DNA of 13,004 bases, from positions 1-13,004 of the forward strand of contig MU631958.1 in NCBI GenBank assembly GCA_026770615.1. Direction: 5' to 3'. Source of the DNA: Pavlovales sp. CCMP2436. Its lineage: Eukaryota; Haptophyta; Pavlovophyceae; Pavlovales. How positions within the stretch are numbered: position 1 is the first letter of the stretch; every line of letters starts with the position of its first letter. This document shows positions 7,357 to 13,004 of this stretch, one piece after another. Position numbers and translations under genes: made by a program. The notes under the pieces were generated by a model. The model did not search any database, had not been told where the DNA came from, and worked only from the letters and a program-made list of their open reading frames with translations.

Positions 7357-10300
7357 ATGAGCGGCTTCCTGACGCCGTACCGTGCCGCTGGTTTCGTGAC
7401 GGACAGCACGCCGGCCGTGGTCCACCGGCAGGGGAGCCAGACCTTCGTCGTGACGAGCATAGGCCGCTCCTACCAAATCTACAACTGCGCCAACCTGCGG
7501 ATGCGCTTCGTGAGCCCGCAGCTGCCGGGCCGGATCCGCGCGATGGAGTTGCACCGCGACAAGGCCTTTGTTGCTATTGGCGGCGAAGTGCACGTGGTGC
7601 AGCGCGCAGAGGTTCTCGGCGTGCTCCGCGGCCACGCACGGCCGGTGCGCCACATGGTGTGGTTGGGCGAGCTGCTCGTATCCGTCTGCGCGGGCCGGCG
7701 GCTCAACGCGTGGCGGGTGCTAGGCAAGGACGCGGAGCTAGACGAGCCGGCGCTCACACTACAGCTGCCTGCTGAGCTCACGCCTTCGGTGCTGCTGCAC
7801 CCGGCGACCTACCTCAACAAGCTACTCATCGCCTGCCGGTCGGGTGCGCTCGAGCTCTGGAACGTGCGCTCCGGGAAGCGCGTCTATAGGTTTGAGGGCT
7901 GGGGCTCGGCCGTGAGCGCGCTCGAGCAGGCCACCGCCGTCGACGTGGTGGCGATCGGCCTCGAGTCGGGACAGATCTTCGTGCACAACCTCCGCGAGGA
8001 TGCGACGTTGCTCACCTTCACGATGGAGGGCGGTGCGATCCGGTAGGGCTACAAGTTAGAAAGTTTGACCCTTCAACACACCCGCCAGCGCCCTAGGCGT
8101 TGGAGGGAGGTGGCTTTCATGATATTTGCAGCTATTCTTATTTTATTATAAGCGGCGCAGCAGTTTTGAACAGGTCTGGGTCTGAGAGCTTCATGCCAAC
8201 ACGCAGCAGAGAAGGCGTTGGACGGGGGTCGTAGTCGAGACTACAGACCCTCCCCCTTCGCCATATGTTATGGTACCCCTTCTTCACACCCGTCAGTGCC
8301 CTAGGTGATGGGGGTGGTGCTTTCATGGTATCTGCCCTATTATGTCTCTCTCTCATGGAGCGGCGTACGCCTTCCTGGACTGGAGAAATTTTTAGATGTG
8401 TATTACATAATTTATTCCGCTCGAGTCCTCTCATCGTCGTCGGTTCATAACGACGTCACTTTTGCAAGTGAATCCGCCGTTCTAGCAGGTCTTCAGCTGT
8501 GCCTGAGCTGCGCCTGAGCTGCTTGACCACCGAAGTCTTGGACGCGTCTCCCTCTCTGACTGCCATATTATTAGTATAAGTAGTAGTAGTATTTGTATTC
8601 GTATCATCATTCGTATTAGCAGCATTACTACTACTACTGCAATGCTGCTGCTGCTATTGCTGCTACTACTACTACTACTATTACTACTACTACTACTATT
8701 ACTATTATTACCGACATGTGCCCCCTCTGTCCGATATACTCTATGTGAGTAGCACTCTCTCCTTGTAAAAAATAAGTATAAGTATAAGAAATTAAAGTCT
8801 CTCTTTTACTGCCCTGTGCCCTCTGTCCGACATACTCTGTGTAAGTAGCACTCTTTCCTTCCGCACGGACGGCGTGCCGATCCTCGCATCTGCCTCCAAC
8901 CGCGGGCACGTGGCGCTCTGGCAGCTCGATGGTGCCAAGCTCGTCTCGCAGGTTCGTTCGTTCGTTCGTTAGTTAGTCAGTCAGTTTTTTTTTTTAGTGG
9001 TGTTATTGAGTGGAAAACATCGCAAGGCCACTATCCCACACGCCTATGGCGCTGGAGTGTCTATGAGAGGACATCATATCAAATCAAATCAAGTTCGTCG
9101 TGCAGGTTAGTGAGAGGGGGGGGAAGGGGGGGGTTCACGTCAGAGTGCGCGAGAGGAGAGAAGGGAGGGAAGAAAAGAGCTGCTCCCAACCACACAGACA
9201 CTCACGATCATAGTACTCACCTTGACAAGGATGATAACAAGAATCAGAAGAGGTGTTGTTGTGAAACCACTCTCCCGGGCGGCAACTATTCTTAGATACT
9301 TATAAAATTAGAATGACGTGCGCTGTGCGCAGCTAGCCGAGCCTGCCCCATTTCACAGGGGCGGCTGCTATCTCCTTCCCCGGCCACGATCCCCAACAAG
9401 GGTTCTCTAGCCGGCCGGACAACTATGCTGACCCTGTGCGCTTTGGTACCACCGCAAGGTGACGTTAAAGCTCAGCAGAGTTATAATCAGACGCTGACAC
9501 CCGGGGCCACCAGGAGGCGGTAACAGTGGCAACATAACATAATATAACATTCTTCCTGGTGGAAGCTATTCTCAGATACTATGCTGTCCCCGAGCGACTG
9601 ACCGCCCGAGAGTCGTCGATTGTCGTACGTCTGATCAGCCTCAGCGGCAGGGACGGTATCCGTGTGCCGGAGTGGATCCCTGGATTTTTCTTTTTTTCTT
9701 TTACGTTCATCTTTTTATTGTAATTGTTGTCATTGTTGTTGTTGCTTCCGCTTTGTATCAGATCGAGTACGCGCACGACGGCGAGGTGCGCACCGCCCGC
9801 TTCCTCGCTGGCGAACCCGTGCTTCTCACCACGGGCACCGACAACTCGCTGAAGATGTGGCTATTCGACGATCCCTCCGGCGGTAAAAAGAAATGAAAAG
9901 AAAAGCAAGCAAGATGTAGCCTTTCGACAACCCCTCCGACGGCAAAGAAAGACAAAAAAGAAGAAGCATGATGTGGCTTTTCGATGACCCCTCCGGCAGT
10001 AATAATAGGCAATGTTATCTTATAATGCCCCGTCTACCGCCTGGGGTGCAGTCTCTGCGTCCAGGAGGCCCCGGGTGTCAGCGTCTGAGCGTCACTCTGT
10101 TGAGTTTCAGCGTTACCTTGCGGTAATAATAACACTAAAATAACAACACCAACAATAGCAATAGTAATAATGATAATAATGATAACCCCCCCTTTAGGCG
10201 CGCGCCTGCTCCGCTCGCGCTCTGGCCACGCGAGCGCGCCCACTCGCGTCCGCTTCTACTCGGACGGGATCACCTCCGCGGCCGCCGGCGCGGCAGGCGC

Positions 10301-12878
10301 GGCCGATCTACTTTCCGCAGGTTAGTTACTATTATAACGTATGAATATCTTACTGTTATGGTGTATGTTAAAAGAGAGATAAAAAGGTGAACAATAACCG
10401 CACAAGATATTAGAGCAATAAAAGGTCCGACTTTCTTTCGGCAGATGAATTACTTATTCTAATCATAGTTCCTTTAACGTCCCCCGACTTGCAGCCCGAA
10501 GGCATACGGACATGACGCATGAGTGCACGTCATTCAAATTGTATGCTTATTTTATACCTTCCCTGCTTATTTTATACCTTCCCTCCCCACAGGCGCCGAC
10601 CGCTCGTTCCGGCGCACTTCGCTCTGGCTGCAGCAGCAGGACTCCGAGCTGACGCAGGTGAGGGGACGCGCGGGGCGGGTTTGGAGGGGACGTGCGAGGC
10701 GGGTTCCACCGGGTTTGAAGGGGACGTGCGGCGCGTGCTATATCGCGAATTTAGAGATCAAGCCTCAGCTTCTTAGCAACTTACAAAAATAGTAATGTTA
10801 CTTCGAAAAATCGGCATAAAATGGCCGGGGCCGAAAAAGCGGCTCGAGAGCATCTAAATGACCTTAGATAAATCATAACACATAAATCATAAGTATATCC
10901 TCGCTGAGTGGTCTCTTCACTTCTGCTCGCCTGCTCGGCCCGCGCCCCTCTGAACCCGCTTCGCGCGTCTTTTGCGTGTTACCTCTGAACCGGGCTGGAC
11001 CCGCCCCGCGCGTCCCCTCTGAACCCGGCTGAACCTGCTCCGTGCGTCCCCTCTGAACGCGCCAGGGCCATGTGATTGCAAAGGCTCGCAAGCTCGGGCG
11101 CAACACGCGTCCATCCTCGCTCAAGCTCAGGTATGATTGTGTGTGTGTGTGTGTGGGTCGGTGGGTGTGTTTTTAGTGTGTTTTTAGTGTGTGTGTGTGT
11201 TTTGTTATGTGCTTTTAGTGTGTGCGTGTGTACCGCCCTTCCTCGCTCAAGCTCAGATATGATTTTATATAATTTATTCCGCTCGGGAGAGAGGGTTAGA
11301 GGACGTGTAGTATAAATTAGTATAATGCAGAAGTACCCGAGGGGGGGTTATTATTACTATTAATCATCATCATTATACTAAAAAAATTCAAATAAATATC
11401 AATCATCATCCCCCCCCCCTCTCCACACACACACCACCATCACCACTCAGCCCGATGATCGATTTCGACTCAGCTGCCCTGCAAGAGTAGCACAAACTAC
11501 AAACAATCAAAGCACAAATTAAATTGAATAAATAATAAGTGCCCCCACTCTCAGCTCACAAGCATTGAATGATACTTCTACACTCAGCCCGATGATCGAT
11601 TTCGATTCGGCTGCCCTGCGCGAGCGTGAGTGGGCCAACTGCGTGGGGGTGCACGCGGGCTCGGGAATTGCGTCAACGTGGCAGACGACTAGGCGCGCAC
11701 TGGGAAAGCTCGCGCTCGGTAATACTCAATTTTATTACTTGATAAGAAACAATAATAGTAAAAAAAAAACGATGTGCGCTGGAGAAGCTGGCGCTAGGTA
11801 ATACTAATAATTCATAAGTTTATAATAACAGCAGCAATGAGAAACAATAACAATAATCATCATAACAACAATCACAATAACATCAACAACAATAACAACA
11901 ACAACAACAACAATAATAATGATGATAATAGGGAGCCCGGTAGGGGAGGGGGCAGGAGACGGTACGGCGGTGTGCGTATCGCGTTGTGGTAATTTCAGCT
12001 ACGTCGGTTACTCGTCAGGGCGGATTGAGAGGTAGGTGGCAACTACTCAAACAATGATGATGGTGATTACTATTGGAATGATATGATTATCACTGGGCAG
12101 GGTTTTGGCAATTTCGGCTACGTTGGTTACTCATCAGGGCGGATCGAAAGGGTACTTTCTGTCTACTACTTTTACTTATAGAAATATTTTTCTTTGGGCA
12201 AACTTGGGGTCTAGCTAACTGACCTTTTTTTTTTTTTTTTTTTTTTTTTATGATAATAGGTACAACCTCCAGTCAGGGCTGCACCGAGGCACATTCGGGC
12301 AGGGGCGCGGAACAGGCGCTGGCGGCAAAGGTGAAAGATGAAGAACAAGAAGAACAAGAATAACAACAACAACAACAACAACAACAACAAAAAACTCGCC
12401 GGAGGTCAGATCAAATATCTAGAATTTTGATAATGAGAATAATAACATGATAACAGTTAACTCGCAGGAGATCAAAGGTTAACAATAATGACAATATATT
12501 ATATTTATAACAATAACATAATAGCAATGAACTCGCCAGGGATCATTGCATCGGACTAATTAATGCTGTTTTATCATTATAATTATAAACTTATTGGAGG
12601 TCAACACGTTTTACAATGTTATAACTACAATAATAAGAATAAAATTAATATTATTATATTGTTGTGAATCACAATAACAACATATAATAATATAGGGGGG
12701 TTTCTGGCTGGCGGTGTGACAAATCATCAAGCTGATCTTAGCGCTCCACGCATATAATCATAATTACGACAACCAGGCTCGGGGGTCAAGGGCGGGAAAG
12801 AGGAGGAGGGGCACCGCGGCGCTGTGCGTGGTCTTGTGATCGACGGGACGCAGAGGATGCTCGTCAGCGCCGGACACG
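7357..12878 (+). CDS. UTP21: Utp21/WDR36-like WD-repeat protein of the SSU processome, exons 1-10, 3' end beyond window
   Basis: Exons: 7357-8042, 8849-8951, 9762-9882, 10198-10320, 10593-10657, 11066-11130, 11588-11718, 11932-12031, 12260-12330, 12801-12878. All introns are GT-AG and every join keeps one frame, giving about 514 residues of a protein that is usually near 900. Utp21 (WDR36 in animals) is a tandem beta-propeller protein of the U3 snoRNP/small-subunit processome, needed in the nucleolus for 18S rRNA maturation. Family-like blocks occur in the expected order: SIGRSYQIYN, HPATYLNKLLIACRSGALEL, VDVVAIGLESGQIFVHNL, SFRTDG, LLTTGTDNSLKMWLFDDPSG, ARLLRSRSGH, LREREWANCVGVHAG, CGNFSYVGYSSGRIERYNLQ, SGLHRGTFG and GHRGAVRGLVIDG. 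The C-terminal Utp21 domain is off the window. The exon 10 acceptor (AAAG at 12800) is weak but restores frame. Exons are GC-rich, unlike the introns. Confidence 0.93.
8067..8131 (+). repeat. Dispersed repeat family B, direct copy 1
   Basis: Closely matches the reverse complement of 6295-6350, with a ~10-bp insertion around the CGCCCTAGGCG block. A second, more diverged direct copy is at 8276-8335. Confidence 0.8.
8276..8335 (+). repeat. Dispersed repeat family B, direct copy 2
   Basis: Shares the order CACACCCG, GCCCTAGG, GGTGG and CTTTCATG with 8067-8131, about 205 bp upstream. Between the two copies is an imperfect hairpin (8226-8250: 5-bp inner stem, a bulge, 5-bp outer stem). Confidence 0.7.
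8407..8480 (-). repeat. Dispersed repeat family C, inverted copy in Utp21 intron 1
   Basis: Reverse complement of 2314-2390, with scattered single-base differences. The same AATTTATTCCGCTCG end is seen at 11267-11285 in intron 6. Confidence 0.75.
8717..8860 (+). repeat. Duplicated 3' splice-site segment at the exon 2 start
   Basis: Copy A (8717-8764) and copy B (8815-8860) differ by four substitutions and one 2-nt indel. Copy B contains the acceptor used here (AG at 8847-8848) and the first 12 nt of exon 2. Copy A carries an equivalent TAG and the same exon-like start inside the intron. Confidence 0.85.
9088..9108 (+). repeat. Degenerate copy of the exon 2 end plus donor
   Basis: Matches 8936-8956 (CAAGCTCGTCTCGCAG followed by GTT) with about three to four differences. 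It lies about 150 bp inside intron 2 and retains CAG|GTTAG, a plausible donor. Confidence 0.6.
9432..9523 (-). repeat. Dispersed repeat family A, inverted short copy in intron 2
   Basis: On the minus strand it reads the CCAGGTGGCCC...GTGTCAGCGTCTGA part and then the CACCTTGCGGTG...ACCAAAGCGC part of family A. The middle is rearranged relative to 2537-2650. Confidence 0.7.
9852..10006 (+). repeat. Three tandem copies of the exon 3 end and donor
   Basis: Units start at 9852, 9911 and 9968 (spacing 59 and 57 bp). Unit 1 is the real end of exon 3 (KMWLFDDPSG, donor at 9883). Unit 2 has an in-frame stop in place of Trp and GC in place of GT. Unit 3 keeps MWLFDDPSG exactly, with three synonymous changes, and has GTAATA at the donor position. 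Purine-rich spacers separate the units. Confidence 0.9.
9883..10197 (+). other. Utp21 intron 3 (315 bp)
   Basis: Donor GTAAAA, acceptor CTTTAG. It is made of two extra exon 3-end units, a truncated family A copy (10020-10128), an AAT/AAC-rich stretch and a short C6 run before the acceptor. The Gly codon split across the junction restores DDPSGGARLLRSRSGH. Confidence 0.85.
10020..10128 (+). repeat. Dispersed repeat family A, short direct copy in intron 3
   Basis: Matches the first ~110 bp of 3061-3404, including the shared upstream TATAATGCC. It stops at the TTGCGGT block, where it gives way to AAT-rich sequence. Confidence 0.85.
10321..10592 (+). other. Utp21 intron 4 (272 bp)
   Basis: Donor GTTAGT, acceptor CCCCACAG. 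A weak copy of the exon 4 end lies at 10428-10453. A perfect 20-bp tandem duplication (10544-10563, 10564-10583) forms the pyrimidine tract just before the acceptor. Confidence 0.82.
10544..10583 (+). repeat. Perfect 20-bp tandem duplication in a polypyrimidine tract
   Basis: Two identical adjacent 20-bp units end 9 nt before the intron 4 acceptor. Being perfect, it looks recent. Confidence 0.9.
10658..11065 (+). other. Utp21 intron 5 (408 bp) with inverted-repeat ends
   Basis: Donor GTGAGG, acceptor GCGCCAG. Bases 10660-10680 are perfectly complementary to 10999-11019 (21 of 21), and related GC-rich minisatellite units extend both arms. The ~300-bp interior is much more AT-rich. The arms start 3 nt after the exon 5 end and stop 46 nt before exon 6. 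The transcript could fold into a long hairpin that brings the splice sites together. A transposon-derived intron is one possible origin. Confidence 0.85.
11239..11265 (+). repeat. Degenerate copy of the exon 6 end, donor destroyed
   Basis: Matches 11114-11140 (TCCTCGCTCAAGCTCAG then TATGATT) with about two changes. One turns the donor GT into AT. Confidence 0.85.
11444..11487 (+). repeat. Degenerate copy of the exon 7 start with its acceptor
   Basis: Matches 11581-11624 with four differences in 44 nt. If spliced from exon 6 it reads SPMIDFDSAALQE and then a stop codon, so it cannot replace exon 7. Two of the changes (GAT/GAC, TCG/TCA) are synonymous. Confidence 0.9.
11719..11931 (+). other. 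Utp21 intron 7 (213 bp)
   Basis: Donor GTAATA, acceptor GATAATAG. A copy of the exon 7 end with its donor lies at 11773-11809, and the rest is A-rich with AAC and AAT runs up to the acceptor. There is almost no pyrimidine tract. Confidence 0.82.
11773..11809 (+). repeat. Degenerate copy of the exon 7 end and donor
   Basis: Resembles 11694-11730, sharing the CTGG-AAGCT-GCGCT order and GGTAATACT across the donor. Confidence 0.75.
12032..12259 (+). other. Utp21 intron 8 (228 bp)
   Basis: Donor GTAGGT, acceptor GATAATAG. It contains a copy of the exon 8 end (12106-12151) and a run of 25 T (12225-12249) ending 10 nt before exon 9, an extreme polypyrimidine tract. Confidence 0.85.
12106..12151 (+). 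repeat. Copy of the exon 8 end that still reads as protein
   Basis: Matches 11986-12031 at about 85%. Translated in the matching frame it gives FGNFGYVGYSSGRIER against the exon's CGNFSYVGYSSGRIER. Of seven codon differences five are synonymous. Confidence 0.88.
12331..12800 (+). other. Utp21 intron 9 (470 bp)
   Basis: Donor GTGAAA, acceptor GGGAAAG. It has an AAC run (about 12361-12391), then four degenerate units containing CTCGCCGGAGGTCA-like blocks at about 12394, 12461, 12531 and 12590 (60-70 bp apart), and a copy of a motif shared with 2258-2279. The last 10 nt (GGCGGGAAAG) match the last 10 nt of exon 9 (GGCGGCAAAG) at nine positions. The acceptor lacks a pyrimidine tract. Confidence 0.72.
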
Positions 12879-12943
12879 GTACGCACTAGCTCTTCTTTTA
12901 AGAGTTCTGGTTAGTATGGTTGATTTAGAAAAAAAAAAACTTC

Positions 12944-12975
12944 GAGGATGCTTGTCAGCGCCGGACACAGTACGC
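12944..12975 (+). repeat. Copy of the exon 10 end and donor
   Basis: Matches 12853-12884 at 30 of 32 positions. One change is synonymous (CTC/CTT); the other is the last exon base (CACG to CACA). The GTACGC donor is intact. It lies 66 nt inside intron 10, which continues past the window. Confidence 0.9.
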
Positions 12976-13004
12976 TATGCTTTTAATAATACTCAAAAAT
13001 AATA

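Larger units (their letters stand above)
8043..8848 (+). other. Utp21 intron 1 (806 bp)
   Basis: Donor GTAGGG, acceptor GTAAGTAG. It contains two family B copies (8067-8131, 8276-8335), a hairpin at 8226-8250, an inverted family C copy (8407-8480), and a trinucleotide-rich zone of TAC, TGC and ATT units (about 8573-8712). It ends with a duplicated acceptor segment (8717-8764 and 8815-8860). No coding sequence is seen. Confidence 0.85.
8952..9761 (+). other. Utp21 intron 2 (810 bp)
   Basis: Donor GTTCGT, acceptor GTATCAG. It begins with GTTC/GTTA four-base units and a T-run, and has a copy of the exon 2 end at 9088-9108. Two G8-type runs follow near 9116-9132. Related short segments with CTATTCTTAGATACT and CTATTCTCAGATACT occur at about 9286 and 9564. 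An inverted truncated family A copy (9432-9523) and a T-rich tract before the acceptor complete it. No coding sequence is seen. Confidence 0.82.
11131..11587 (+). other. Utp21 intron 6 (457 bp) with copies of both neighbouring exon ends
   Basis: Donor GTATGA, acceptor ACTCAG. It holds a GT-rich microsatellite (11136-11222), a copy of the exon 6 end (11239-11265), a family C fragment (11267-11285), a G7 run, ATC/ATT repeats, a C10 run (11410-11419) and a copy of the exon 7 start (11444-11487). The family C fragment directly abuts the exon-end copy. Confidence 0.85.

Noticed and set aside
6714..7775. A 353-codon plus-strand open frame across the promoter region
   Set aside because: It runs antisense to MATE exon 1 and overlaps Utp21 exon 1 in the wrong frame; both of those have clear family motifs.
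8573..8712. Coding poly-amino-acid tract from TAC/TGC/ATT repeats
   Set aside because: It falls inside Utp21 intron 1, between in-frame exons, and is a simple microsatellite.
11444..11487. Alternative start of exon 7
   Set aside because: Splicing here leads to an in-frame stop after about 13 codons.
12106..12151. Alternative, mutually exclusive exon 8
   Set aside because: The only nearby upstream acceptor (CAG at 12098-12100) gives a phase that does not fit exon 7, and the copy has an extra G at its end. It is better described as a duplicate.
12394..12605. CRISPR-like array from spaced short repeats in intron 9
   Set aside because: Units are degenerate, unevenly spaced, AT-rich between blocks and inside a eukaryotic intron; no cas-like gene is present.

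Overview
The window is nuclear DNA from a eukaryote, most likely a unicellular alga or related protist. Two protein-coding genes are split by GT-AG introns. Their exons are GC-rich, while the introns and intergenic DNA are packed with AT-rich trinucleotide runs, homopolymers and dispersed repeats. The transporter gene has a signal-peptide-like leader followed by an Arg/Ser/Ala-rich stretch, which would fit plastid targeting in an alga, possibly one with a secondary plastid. I cannot name the lineage.

Layout. Positions 1-1420 (minus strand) hold the 5' part of a retrotransposon Gag gene, including a CCHC zinc knuckle at the window edge. A frame break separates the knuckle from the main Gag reading frame. 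Positions 1421-4335 are non-coding: hairpins, a 77-bp tandem duplication, two ~345-bp copies of a dispersed repeat, and one arm of a long inverted repeat. Positions 4336-7093 (minus strand) hold a complete three-exon gene for a MATE-family transporter of 541 residues. Its intron 2 contains the second arm of the long inverted repeat, so exon 3 sits between the two arms. A 263-bp GC-rich gap with palindromic TTTAAA motifs separates its start codon from the next gene, which runs the other way. Positions 7357-12878 (plus strand) hold the first ten exons, about 514 codons, of the gene for Utp21/WDR36, a WD-repeat protein of the small-subunit processome; the gene continues past the window.

The most unusual feature is in the Utp21 introns. 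Most contain one or more degenerate copies of the adjoining exon end, together with its splice site, placed inside the intron 20-150 bp away. I see this clearly at the exon 2 start and at the ends of exons 2, 3, 6, 7, 8 and 10, and at the exon 7 start; weaker cases occur at exons 4 and 9. Several copies differ from the real exon mainly at synonymous positions. One further intron (intron 5) has a perfect 21-bp inverted repeat near its two ends. Together these suggest that introns here grow, or splice sites move, by local duplication across exon boundaries.

The two genes show no functional link. They probably share a bidirectional promoter region. All exon joins were deduced by eye from reading frame, splice sites and remembered family similarity; no alignment or transcript data were available.
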